Of a stretch of 11,247 nt of DNA, positions 1 to 6,577 are shown piece after piece. Below the pieces are notes generated by a model. That model was given only the letters and a program-made list of their open reading frames with translations, searched no databases and was not told the origin of the DNA. The first letter of the stretch is position 1. Each line of letters opens with the position of its first letter. This stretch comes from Chromatiales bacterium (lineage in GTDB: Bacteria; Pseudomonadota; Gammaproteobacteria; Thiohalomonadales; Thiohalomonadaceae). The position numbers and the translations under genes were made by a program. The stretch covers positions 1-11,247 of the forward strand of contig JAOTST010000013.1 in NCBI GenBank assembly GCA_029864785.1, written 5' to 3'.

Positions 1-303
1 TCCTGGGTATGGGATAGCGAGCCACGTTATCTAATGGCACTACTCTATTTATCAATTATTGCATCGATCATCGGATTCTCCACCTACCTTATGTTGGTTG
101 CTCGAATTGGTGCCAACAGCGCCGCCTACACTTTGGTAACGACACCCGTTGTAGCACTTGGGCTATCCACATTGTTTGAAGGCTATCAATGGACCATTAC
201 TGGATTTTTAGGTCTAGCACTTATTTTAGTGGGTAATATTATTATTCTTGGAAATATTCATACTAAATTAATTCGATTTATTCCTGCCTATAATCGAAGT
301 TAG
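1..303 (+). CDS. EamA/DMT-family transporter, C-terminal part (5' end outside window)
   Basis: The frame is open from base 1 (first residues SWVWDSEPRY) to the TAG at 301-303, giving the last 100 residues of a longer protein; the ATG at 34 is internal. About three hydrophobic helices are visible (roughly residues 13-32, 37-57 and 67-90). The pattern YLSIIASIIGFSTYLML, then GANSAAYTLVTTPVVAL, then LFEGY and a glycine-rich last helix is typical of the second EamA repeat of drug/metabolite transporters, inner-membrane exporters of metabolites or amino acids with ten helices and about 300 residues. The substrate cannot be read from this fragment. It converges with the EF-hand gene. Family confident, substrate unknown. 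Confidence 0.85.
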   Translation, partial: SWVWDSEPRYLMALLYLSIIASIIGFSTYLMLVARIGANSAAYTLVTTPVVALGLSTLFEGYQWTITGFLGLALILVGNIIILGNIHTKLIRFIPAYNRS

Positions 304-317
304 TAGCAAAGCGTATC

Positions 318-344
318 ACCTACATTATATTGAATATAATAGGT
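318..344 (+). terminator. AT-rich hairpin after the transporter gene, possible terminator
   Basis: ACCTA(CA)TTATA-TTGAA-TATAATAGGT folds into a ten-base-pair stem with a two-base bulge, starting 14 bases after the stop codon. It is followed by AATCTT rather than a clean T run, so it may be a weak terminator or only a transcript-end structure. Confidence 0.3.
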
Positions 345-364
345 AATCTTGGCTCTGAATCGAG

Positions 365-420
365 CAAAAAATAACGGGCTCAATGAAGTAATACGTATTC
401 AAAAAAAAGATAGACCCGAT
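365..420 (-). terminator. Possible terminator of the EF-hand gene
   Basis: On the minus strand CGGGT (418-414) can pair with GCCCG (379-375) around a loop containing the perfect palindrome AATACGTATT (389-398), and the structure is followed by TTATTTTTT. The outer stem is only about five pairs and the loop is long, so this is a weak call based on position (just after the gene, between convergent genes) and the T run. Confidence 0.3.
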
Positions 421-433
421 TAAAAAAATATTC

Positions 434-760
434 CTATTTTGATATCTTATTTTTCTCTTTTTTACGTTTCATATTTTCGATTAACGCATTAACCATCTCC
501 TGCTCCGATATTTTGCTATCGCCGTCTGTATCGACAGTATCGAACACCCAGCTATTCGAATTTCTTGAACGTTTTCGTTTGATCTCTGCAAATTTTTCGA
601 ATTCAACACGATCTAAATAACCGTCTTTATCCGTGTCATGCACGGAATAGACACCGCCACCATCGGCTACAGCATAAGGAATAATTCCCATTGCTAGCAC
701 AAAAACAGATGCTATCGACAATTTACCGATAATTTTATCTGGAAAATTTTTTAAGCCCAT
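434..760 (-). CDS. Small exported EF-hand calcium-binding protein
   Basis: A 108-residue protein. Residues 1-33 look like a Sec signal peptide: Lys at 4, 9 and 13, a hydrophobic stretch about 14-30, and likely cleavage after AVA. The mature part carries two EF-hand loops. The first, DTDKDGYLDRVE (42-53), has all usual ligands at loop positions 1, 3, 5, 9 and 12. The second, DTDGDSKISEQE (77-88), keeps D, D, D, S and E but has Ser instead of Gly at position 6. The C-terminus is Lys-rich. The ATG at 760 has GGAG seven bases upstream (771-768). It is divergent from a dihaem cytochrome c gene, so a periplasmic calcium-sensing or structural role near an electron-transfer protein is plausible but inferred. 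Exact function unknown. Confidence 0.85.
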   Translation of the reverse strand: MGLKNFPDKIIGKLSIASVFVLAMGIIPYAVADGGGVYSVHDTDKDGYLDRVEFEKFAEIKRKRSRNSNSWVFDTVDTDGDSKISEQEMVNALIENMKRKKEKNKISK

Positions 761-856
761 ATATTGTCTCCATATGTAATATAATTAATCATTATGTTGC
801 TCATCCCTACAGTGCTGACCTATTCATCTGCATAAGTAGAGCCCTTTCATAGCCTC

Positions 857-949
857 TTCAGTAAAAATATAGCACTGATTCCTGAACTCAACCTGAATAA
901 CCAGAAAAAATCATATTTTAAGTTTCAGTTCAGCTTCCTTATATATAAT
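857..949 (+). promoter_or_regulatory. Promoter region of the dihaem cytochrome gene with CTGAA repeats
   Basis: A perfect TATAAT (944-949) lies 31 bases before the ATG at 981, with no good -35 hexamer. Upstream are CTGAA at 882-886 and 893-897 (11-bp period) and the reverse motif TTCAG at 857-861, 924-928 and 929-933; CTGAACT (882-888) and AGTTCAG (927-933) form a 7-bp inverted repeat. A strong -10 with a poor -35 plus repeats one helical turn apart suits an activator-dependent promoter. The -10 is seen directly; the activator is inferred. Confidence 0.45.
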
Positions 950-980
950 AAAAGCTCACCCCGTTACATTGGTAATATTT

Positions 981-1487
981 ATGAGATACGTACTGACCCC
1001 GTTAAAACTTTCACTGTTCCTATTCATTTCTGTTTTTCCATTTACCTCTTATGCCGACGGTGATGCAGAGAAAATATTGAGCAAATGGTCTGATAATGAA
1101 AAAAATGGCGTACCCCCTGTAGAACTTCGACAATACAGCACAATATGCGGAAACTGCCATTTTCCCTATCAGCCTGGTCTACTCCCGCCTCTTTCATGGG
1201 AAATGACAATCTCAAATTTTGATAAGCACTTTGGGAAGGTGTTACATATATCAACCTTAAATAGAAAAATAATCTCCAACTATTTACTCGATAATGCCGC
1301 AGGACGCGTAAATAATGAGCTTTCAAATAAAATTCTTCAAACTTTGAGCTATGACCCCGTTGTGATACGAATCACAGACACGCCCTATTTTATGAAGAGA
1401 CATCATGATGTCGATAACCGGGATAATATAAAACTCATGGGGCAATGTGATCAATGCCACAAAGATGCTATACAGGGGAAATATTAG
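981..1487 (+). CDS. Dihaem cytochrome c, DHC family (SHP-partner type)
   Basis: A 168-residue exported protein. Residues 1-25 form a signal peptide (hydrophobic core, likely cleavage after SYA). Two c-type haem sites are present: CGNCH at 56-60 and CDQCH at 156-160. After the first comes YQPGLLPPLSW and later ITDTPYF...HHDV, the conserved skeleton of the dihaem cytochrome c family first known as DHC of Rhodobacter sphaeroides, which passes electrons from a cytochrome b561 to the oxygen-binding haem protein SHP. The protein would be periplasmic and need the Ccm maturation system. The usual partners (cytochrome b561, SHP/DUF1924) are not adjacent; an EF-hand gene is divergent instead. The ATG at 981 is preferred over a TTG at 969; the ribosome site (GGTAAT) is weak. 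Family call strong; partner and physiology uncertain. Confidence 0.88.
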   Translation: MRYVLTPLKLSLFLFISVFPFTSYADGDAEKILSKWSDNEKNGVPPVELRQYSTICGNCHFPYQPGLLPPLSWEMTISNFDKHFGKVLHISTLNRKIISNYLLDNAAGRVNNELSNKILQTLSYDPVVIRITDTPYFMKRHHDVDNRDNIKLMGQCDQCHKDAIQGKY

Positions 1488-1497
1488 ATTTCCATTA

Positions 1498-2154
1498 CTA
1501 ATCCGATGGCTTCGTAAAGATCACTACATCTTTTTCTGGAATAGAAAATGTTGCGCCCCAATGGTTTGCCAACCATTGAAAGGTTTCAACTGAAAAGAAG
1601 CCAACATGTGTCTGATCATTTTTATAGTGCCATGTTGAGAAGGCATCCCGATCGATCACCCGTTTGGTCATGATGCCAAGTGTTCCACCCGGCTTCAGAC
1701 ACGACCAAAGTCTCTCTAGCTCCTCTCTTGGATGATGCAGATGCTCTACCACCTCAGATGCGGTAATGAAGTCGTAATCAAATTCTAACGGTTTAGTTTC
1801 AGGTGCATAGAACAGATCATAAACAGCCATGGAATGCCCAGCCTCTTCAAACATCACAGAGAGTGTTGGTTCTGGCCCGGAGCCAAAATCAAGCCCCGTA
1901 CTTTTAGGAGGTATCTGCTTAGAGACCGGATCAAAGAGACGACTCAAAAATCGGCGATACCCCGAATCATCGACCGAATTTTCATGCAGATCGTATTCAG
2001 CACGCTCTTCTTGCCGCATTAAAAACTGATGGGGAGATACAAAGACCAGATGACAGTCGGGGCACTGAAAATAGTCTCGACTATCTTGATGAAAAAGAGT
2101 ACTTGTTACTGTTTTACATAATGGACAAGTTATCTCAGCAATTTCAGTACTCAC
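1498..2154 (-). CDS. Class I SAM-dependent methyltransferase with N-terminal zinc ribbon
   Basis: A 218-residue soluble protein. An N-terminal CPLC (10-13) and CPDC (31-34) pair looks like a four-cysteine zinc ribbon. The Rossmann methyltransferase follows: motif I LDFGSGPEP (88-96), an acidic residue after the next strand (D113), SEVVEHLHHP (133-142) and LKPGGTLGIMTK (153-164). The tail WHYKNDQTHVGFFS (175-188) is common in methyltransferases of the Methyltransf_23 kind. The acceptor is unknown. It starts with GTG only 6 bases after the alcohol dehydrogenase stop and lacks a clear Shine-Dalgarno site, so translation is probably coupled. It is the last gene of the six-gene operon and ends 10 bases from the convergent cytochrome gene. 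Confidence 0.85.
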   Translation of the reverse strand: MSTEIAEITCPLCKTVTSTLFHQDSRDYFQCPDCHLVFVSPHQFLMRQEERAEYDLHENSVDDSGYRRFLSRLFDPVSKQIPPKSTGLDFGSGPEPTLSVMFEEAGHSMAVYDLFYAPETKPLEFDYDFITASEVVEHLHHPREELERLWSCLKPGGTLGIMTKRVIDRDAFSTWHYKNDQTHVGFFSVETFQWLANHWGATFSIPEKDVVIFTKPSD

Positions 2155-2160
2155 GCTATT

Positions 2161-3369
2161 TTAGAGTCTACGTCGTACAATAGTCGCAATCTCATCATCG
2201 GTCAGTTCAACAGGATTAGTCTTCATGCTGTTGTTACGAGCGTTAGCAACGATACGATTAATATCACCCTCTATCACACCGTAATGACTCAACCGTGGAA
2301 TCAATAGCTGCTCGGTCCACTCTCTAAGCATCTCTATCAATTTTTCCGCAGCCGCCACATCATCCAGTTCAGTTTCACCCAGTAGACGTGCCACCTTGGC
2401 ATACTTGGCAATTGCGGGGCTATCCGGTGCGCGCTGTTGCAACGCATCAAGATTGATCGACGTCGCCTCGGCTAGCGTCGTACCACAAGCAACTCCATGA
2501 GGAATCGGAAAGAGTGAGCCAAAGGGTTGTGCCAGACCATGTACCGAACCGAGTCCAACTTGCGCCAGCGTGATTCCCGAGATGAGTGCAGCATAGGCCA
2601 TTGCTGCACGACCTTGTTGCGCCTTGTCACTACCACCGCCATCACAGGCATTCATAAAGCCTTCGGAGACGGCCTCTAATCCACTCCACGCAAGCGCATC
2701 AGTCAATGGATTAGCTTTGAGCGAAACATACGATTCAAGTAACTGAGTAAAGGCATCCATTCCCTGCGCAGCAGTGAGCTCTTTGGGACACGCTTGCATC
2801 AGTTCAGGGTCAATTACGGCAATACGCGCCACCAACATCTCATGCCGGAACGACTTTTTAAATCCGCCATCTCCATGTTCACCCTGCTGTTCACTCAGCA
2901 CCGCATTCTTGGTTGCCTCACTACCCGTGCCTGCCGTCGTTGGTACGGCAATAAACGGCAGTGATGGGCCTGTATAGGGTAAACCTTTACCGACATCTTC
3001 CAGATAGTTGAGCACCGATTCACCTTCCGGGAGTAGGCCGGCGATCGCCTTAGCCGCATCGATCACACTGCCTCCACCGATCCCCACTACAACATCAAAG
3101 GCGTGTTGCTGATGGGTTGTGACGATCTCATCGATCAGTGTGGGTGATGGTTCACCTGATATGGTGACCTGTGTGTACTCGATTCCCTCTATTAGAAGGC
3201 CACTCAGTAACTTTTTCCAATGGGATGATTCAATAAACGATTTAGCTCCCGTCACAATCATGACCCGCTTGCCAAAGTAACGAATGTGTAACGGCAGTGT
3301 GGAGATAGTGCCTGCGCCAAACTCTATCTTGGGCAGATTAGCGATACTAAAGGGGCTAAAGTTCATCAT
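2161..3369 (-). CDS. Iron-type (group III) alcohol dehydrogenase family protein
   Basis: A 402-residue cytosolic NAD(P)-dependent oxidoreductase of the Fe-ADH family. The start FSIANLPKIEFGAGT and the nucleotide-binding GIGGGSVIDAAKA (96-108) are typical, followed by PTTAGTGSE (143-151). Metal region: GMDAFTQLLESYVS supplies D205 but has Q209 where E. coli FucO has ligand His200; H277 (SVHGLAQ) and H291 (IPHG) are kept, and Q281 replaces the FucO His267 position. Similar TQL-type sequences occur in other family members, so this is probably a subfamily feature, not decay. The substrate is unknown. Start: ATG at 3369 (another at 3366) aligns with the family N-terminus; a TTG at 3405 would overlap tsaB. 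The AGGAG overlapping the tsaB stop is 16 bases away, rather far. Fifth gene of the operon. Confidence 0.87.
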   Translation of the reverse strand: MMNFSPFSIANLPKIEFGAGTISTLPLHIRYFGKRVMIVTGAKSFIESSHWKKLLSGLLIEGIEYTQVTISGEPSPTLIDEIVTTHQQHAFDVVVGIGGGSVIDAAKAIAGLLPEGESVLNYLEDVGKGLPYTGPSLPFIAVPTTAGTGSEATKNAVLSEQQGEHGDGGFKKSFRHEMLVARIAVIDPELMQACPKELTAAQGMDAFTQLLESYVSLKANPLTDALAWSGLEAVSEGFMNACDGGGSDKAQQGRAAMAYAALISGITLAQVGLGSVHGLAQPFGSLFPIPHGVACGTTLAEATSINLDALQQRAPDSPAIAKYAKVARLLGETELDDVAAAEKLIEMLREWTEQLLIPRLSHYGVIEGDINRIVANARNNSMKTNPVELTDDEIATIVRRRL

Positions 3370-3378
3370 CCGATTATC

Positions 3379-3390
3379 AGGAGATCTCCT
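3379..3390 (-). promoter_or_regulatory. Perfect 12-bp palindrome holding the Shine-Dalgarno core at the tsaB/ADH junction
   Basis: AGGAGATCTCCT is a perfect palindrome overlapping the tsaB stop codon and contains the only strong AGGAG upstream of the alcohol dehydrogenase start. In RNA it could form a four-base-pair hairpin or pair between molecules. It may equally be a chance palindrome. The spacing to the ATG at 3369 is 16 bases. Confidence 0.3.
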
Positions 3391-4066
3391 AAGATTTGTG
3401 GACAACCTGATCTCTCAAATAGATAGGCAGTGCATTGGCTGCAGATACCCCCTCACCCTTTTCGATAACCGGGGCAGCCAGCATAGCAATATCTGCGGCA
3501 CGGGGAAGCAGTGCAGCATCTGTGCCAATGAGAAGGTCGCTGAGGCGTTCGGCTAGTATCTCTCCATCACTCTGGAAACCACTGCCCACACCCAACCATT
3601 TGTTTGATTCTGGAAGAGGCGCCTCGATTGCGGGAACCACCTGTTCTGCAATGAGTTCTCTCATTTCGCCGGTATCCGAAAATTGATACCCAGCCCAGTA
3701 GATCTCACCCATACGAGCATCAATGGCCGTCAGTATATTGCTCTGTTCTCTCTTTTTATATTCTCCATAGGCCATAGCCGCAAGGGTCGAGATGGGAGCC
3801 ACGGGAAGATCGGCTGCAAAGGCGAGACCTTGAATAACACCGGTGGCAATACGTACTCCAGTAAAGGCTCCGGGCCCACGCCCAAAGGCGAGCCCATCGA
3901 GATCAGTCGGTTTTAATCCCGCATCAGAGAGCAGTTGATCAACCATTGGCAAAATAAGTTGGGTGTGTTGCCGTGGGGCAATCTCAAACCTCTCAGTAAC
4001 TTCACCATCCATTAATAGTGCTGCCGAACATGCCTCAGTCGCTGTTTCAACGGCAATTAATTTCAT
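3389..4066 (-). CDS. tsaB: tRNA threonylcarbamoyladenosine (t6A) biosynthesis protein TsaB
   Basis: A 225-residue ASKHA-fold protein (E. coli TsaB is 231). It begins MKLIAVETATEACSAAL, the first phosphate-binding-like strand pair, then HTQLILPMV (34-42) and GRGPGAFTGVRIATG (62-76), the hallmark of TsaB/YeaZ, and PISTLAAMAY (91-100). TsaB dimerises with TsaD and, with TsaE, transfers the threonylcarbamoyl group made by TsaC onto A37 of ANN-decoding tRNAs; in E. coli it is essential and lacks catalysis of its own. The ATG at 4066 fits the family start. It sits inside a LysR-headed operon between an AI-2E-family membrane protein and an alcohol dehydrogenase; no other t6A gene is in the window. 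The assignment is firm. Confidence 0.96.
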   Translation of the reverse strand: MKLIAVETATEACSAALLMDGEVTERFEIAPRQHTQLILPMVDQLLSDAGLKPTDLDGLAFGRGPGAFTGVRIATGVIQGLAFAADLPVAPISTLAAMAYGEYKKREQSNILTAIDARMGEIYWAGYQFSDTGEMRELIAEQVVPAIEAPLPESNKWLGVGSGFQSDGEILAERLSDLLIGTDAALLPRAADIAMLAAPVIEKGEGVSAANALPIYLRDQVVHKS

Positions 4067-4091
4067 GGATTAAGTTTCCTCAACGGGGGTT

Positions 4092-5147
4092 TTACTCCAC
4101 AATTTCATCGGGACGAGGCCAGGCATTAATAATCGCGCTGACCAGTGTGGCCAGGGGAATCGCAAAGAAGATCCCCAAAAACCCCCAAATACCACCAAAG
4201 AAGAGTACCGCCACAATAATTGCAACCGGATGGAGATTAACGACCTCAGAGAAGAGCAGAGGAACCAATATGTTGCCATCAAGAGCCTGAATAATGCCAT
4301 AGACGCCCATCACCCAGGCAAATTCAGAACTCCACCCAAACTGAAAGAAGCCAACCATTGCAACCGGTAGGGTAACCACTGCTGCACCGATAAAAGGAAC
4401 CAGCACTGAAAAGCCAACGATGACACTAAGTAGTACCGAATATTTGAGTCCCATAAAAGCAAAGGCGATAAAGGTGGCTCCCCCCACGGCAAGAATCTCC
4501 CAAAATTTTCCGCGTATATAGTTTCCAATCTGCAGATTCACATCATCCCAAATGCGTGAACTGAGTTTGCGCTCTTGTGGAAGGAAGCTGATAAACCATT
4601 TGAGTAAAAGGTCCTTATCCTTAAGAAAAAAGAAGACCAACAGAGGTACCAGAATAAAGTAGATAATCAGGGTAAATAGACCTGGAATCGAAGAGAGCGA
4701 TAGTGAAAGCAGATACTGTCCCTGCCCAGCAATTTTTTGCTGCATCAGTTGTACCACTTCGCTGATCTGCCCCTCACTTATAAAAGAGTAATTCTGTGGC
4801 AGAGACATCAACATTGACTGACCCCGGCGCAGATAAGTGGGCATTTCGCCAATCAAATCAGCAACCTGGGTCCAAAGCAGGGGCGAAAGACCTAAAATAA
4901 TAATGAATAGCGTTGCAAGAAAAAGGATATAGACGACCAAAATACAGCGATCACGACGCGCACCGATATCAACCAATTTGCGGACGATCCCTTCAAGTAG
5001 ATAGGCAAGCACCAGACTGACGAGAACGGGGGCAATAAGATCGCCAACAAATAGAACGGTTCCTAACCCCAATAACAGCAGAACAGTCAGAAGGATTGTT
5101 TGAGGATCCGCAAAGTAACGTGTAAACCAATCCTTGATAACGTTCAT
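4092..5147 (-). CDS. AI-2E family (PerM/YdiK-like) membrane transporter
   Basis: A 351-residue inner-membrane protein with about eight helices: paired segments near 17-35 and 37-53, one near 68-90, one at 154-175, then several from 217 to the end. Family marks include YIRGK (210-214), FSVLVPFIGA (246-255), DGNILVPLLF (290-299), LHPVAII (305-311) and GFLGIFFAIPLA (322-333). The hydrophilic stretch between helices 3 and 4 (about 93-150) is also typical. Members include E. coli TqsA, PerM and YdiK and sodium/proton antiporters; the cargo cannot be assigned from sequence. The ATG at 5147 lies 6 bases after the preceding gene's stop, with GGAGAG about 12 bases upstream. Third gene of the operon. 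Confidence 0.92.
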   Translation of the reverse strand: MNVIKDWFTRYFADPQTILLTVLLLLGLGTVLFVGDLIAPVLVSLVLAYLLEGIVRKLVDIGARRDRCILVVYILFLATLFIIILGLSPLLWTQVADLIGEMPTYLRRGQSMLMSLPQNYSFISEGQISEVVQLMQQKIAGQGQYLLSLSLSSIPGLFTLIIYFILVPLLVFFFLKDKDLLLKWFISFLPQERKLSSRIWDDVNLQIGNYIRGKFWEILAVGGATFIAFAFMGLKYSVLLSVIVGFSVLVPFIGAAVVTLPVAMVGFFQFGWSSEFAWVMGVYGIIQALDGNILVPLLFSEVVNLHPVAIIVAVLFFGGIWGFLGIFFAIPLATLVSAIINAWPRPDEIVE

Positions 5148-5153
5148 CGAATT

Positions 5154-5549
5154 TTAGCTCTCTCCGTTTTCGATGGCAGGCACACCAAACTGTTTTTCAT
5201 AAGTTTTAGAAAATAGAATTTCCAACTCATCGATAACCTCTACAGCAGCGCGTCCCTGCATCAAGTGTTCGGCCATTAAATCCGAGGTTTCATGTAAAAT
5301 TTTAGAACGGTCAATCATGTGATACATTTCGGAAAGGCGCTTAATACCCGCAACCACACTCTCATCCGCAGGACGTTCGATAAATAGTGGCTTTTCAATC
5401 TTCACATCGCGCGGCTCACAATTGGCAGCGGTAAACTCAGCAAACGATATTACTTTTTCACGCTCTGAATCAGGCAAGGTTTTGTAAAGTTCAAGTAATT
5501 TTTCTTCACCTGAAGCGCCGTTATCGCCCTTTTTCTTAATATCAAACAT
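5154..5549 (-). CDS. Conserved-looking hypothetical protein, 131 aa
   Basis: Not assignable to a named function. The protein is soluble, acidic and mostly helical, with no signal peptide or membrane segment. The N-terminal part LLELYKTLPDSEREKVISFA (18-37) resembles the helical 'leave-no-residue-exposed' openings seen in small regulatory or antitoxin-like proteins, but there is no DNA-binding motif. The C-terminal half has SVVAGIKRLSEMYHMIDRSK, then LMAEHLMQGRAAVEVIDELE (91-110), a long amphipathic helix pattern suggesting a protein-protein interface. The start is ATG at 5549, 5 bases after the LysR stop with AAGG just upstream; a TTG at 5576 would overlap the LysR gene. Position between the regulator and the membrane protein suggests co-expression with both. 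I have a sense of similar hypothetical proteins in related bacteria but cannot name the family. Confidence 0.8.
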   Translation of the reverse strand: MFDIKKKGDNGASGEEKLLELYKTLPDSEREKVISFAEFTAANCEPRDVKIEKPLFIERPADESVVAGIKRLSEMYHMIDRSKILHETSDLMAEHLMQGRAAVEVIDELEILFSKTYEKQFGVPAIENGES

Positions 5550-5554
5550 TACCC

Positions 5555-6457
5555 TTACTTCTGATTGTCTTGGCAATAATCGCGAGCAAATTCTAGTAGC
5601 GTCTCCATCGCGCGCAGGCGAAACTTTTGTTTTTGATGAACAAAAGAGAAGGGTCGATCAATCGAGTGATCCAGATCGATAGCGACAAGCGTACCGAGCA
5701 GCAGCTCTTTATTAATCGTTGCACGTGAAAGAATAGAGATTCCCATGTCTGCCTCAACCGCGCCTTTCACCGCCTCAGGACTTCCAAGCTCCATCACCAT
5801 ATTGATTTCACAAACATCAATACCATCTAGAGCCAACGCTTCAAGCATCACTTCACGCGTTCCAGAACCCTCTTCACGACAGATATATGGAAACTCTTTT
5901 AGACGTGCGATGGGGACACTCTTTTCGCCTGCCAGAGGATGACTGGGCGGTACTGCAAGCACCATATGATCGCTGCGACACTTCTCAACAACCAGATTTT
6001 TATTGGAGACAGAGGCCTCAACGACCCCCAGATCAATCACATTATTTTCGATCATCGATACGATCGCGTCAGTGTTCCCCACCTGCAAGCGGATATTAAC
6101 GTCAGGATACTTGGCTTTAAAATCACCTAGCAGCGCAGGCAACATATACTCAGCAATCGTCGTGCTGGCACCAATCATCAAGACCCCACTCACCTCTCCA
6201 GTGAGTTCGCGCACTGAATTTTCCATCTCTGAATAGATCACAAAGATCTTATCTGCGTATCCAAAAACGCGCTCACCCGCATCAGTCAGGCTGATTCGAT
6301 TGTGTGTTCGATCAAACAGACGCGTATTAAAATACTCCTCAAGTTGGCGTACCTGAAAGGTCACCGCCGGCTGAGTCATATGCAGTGACTCAGCAGCCTT
6401 GGTGAAACTTAACAAACGTGCAACGGTGTGAAAAACTTGTAATCGACGGTCAGCCAT
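5555..6457 (-). CDS. LysR-type transcriptional regulator, CysL-like effector domain
   Basis: A 300-residue regulator. The N-terminal winged helix spans about 1-60 with the helix-turn-helix SFTKAAESLHMTQPAVTFQV (17-36) and the usual RLFDRTHNRISLTDAGE. The periplasmic-binding-protein-like effector domain covers about 88-290; its opening GVLMIGASTTIAEYMLPALL and NTDAIVSMIENNVIDLGVVE are like the CysL/CbbR-like branch of LysR proteins, often linked to sulfur or carbon assimilation, but the inducer here is unknown. The start is ATG at 6457: GGAG lies 5 bases upstream, and MADRRLQVFHTV is the standard N-terminus; an ATG at 6487 has no ribosome site. Heads the minus-strand operon, whose promoter overlaps an inverted repeat, so autoregulation is likely. 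Confidence 0.93.
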   Translation of the reverse strand: MADRRLQVFHTVARLLSFTKAAESLHMTQPAVTFQVRQLEEYFNTRLFDRTHNRISLTDAGERVFGYADKIFVIYSEMENSVRELTGEVSGVLMIGASTTIAEYMLPALLGDFKAKYPDVNIRLQVGNTDAIVSMIENNVIDLGVVEASVSNKNLVVEKCRSDHMVLAVPPSHPLAGEKSVPIARLKEFPYICREEGSGTREVMLEALALDGIDVCEINMVMELGSPEAVKGAVEADMGISILSRATINKELLLGTLVAIDLDHSIDRPFSFVHQKQKFRLRAMETLLEFARDYCQDNQK

Positions 6458-6502
6458 AAGATCTCCGCGGGCAAAATAAATTGCCATTCAAATTATTTAT
6501 GC

Positions 6503-6544
6503 AAAATTAGTCTTCTTTATATCACAAGATGCTAATTTTTTGAA
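6503..6544 (-). promoter_or_regulatory. Promoter of the LysR operon inside an inverted repeat (candidate operator)
   Basis: On the minus strand TTCAAA (6544-6539) and TATAAA (6521-6516) are separated by exactly 17 bases, a reasonable sigma70 promoter. The perfect 8-bp inverted repeat AAAATTAG (6503-6510) / CTAATTTT (6532-6539), extended inward by TCTT (6511-6514) / AAGA (6526-6529), encloses the -10. LysR-type proteins usually bind imperfect dyads and repress their own genes, so this is a natural autoregulatory site. The repeat is seen directly; binding is inferred. Confidence 0.5.
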
Positions 6545-6577
6545 TAGGCCATAGAGGATACTAATGGATGATGTCGG

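Noticed and set aside
401..408. Run of eight A as a phase-variation tract
   Set aside because: It lies between convergent genes and outside any promoter or coding frame.
1042..1326. Open minus-strand frame opposite the dihaem cytochrome gene
   Set aside because: Lies wholly within a gene identified by two haem motifs and a signal peptide; no domain seen.
304..1487. AT-rich stretch as a recently acquired island
   Set aside because: Base composition shift alone is weak; there are no integrase, repeats, tRNA or transposon traces at its edges.
3370..3405. TTG start for the alcohol dehydrogenase, 12 residues longer
   Set aside because: The family N-terminus begins at the MMNFSPF position; the extra residues only reflect the frame running through the tsaB end.
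6458..6487. Upstream ATG for the LysR gene
   Set aside because: No ribosome site, whereas the ATG at 6457 has GGAG five bases ahead and gives the standard LysR N-terminus.
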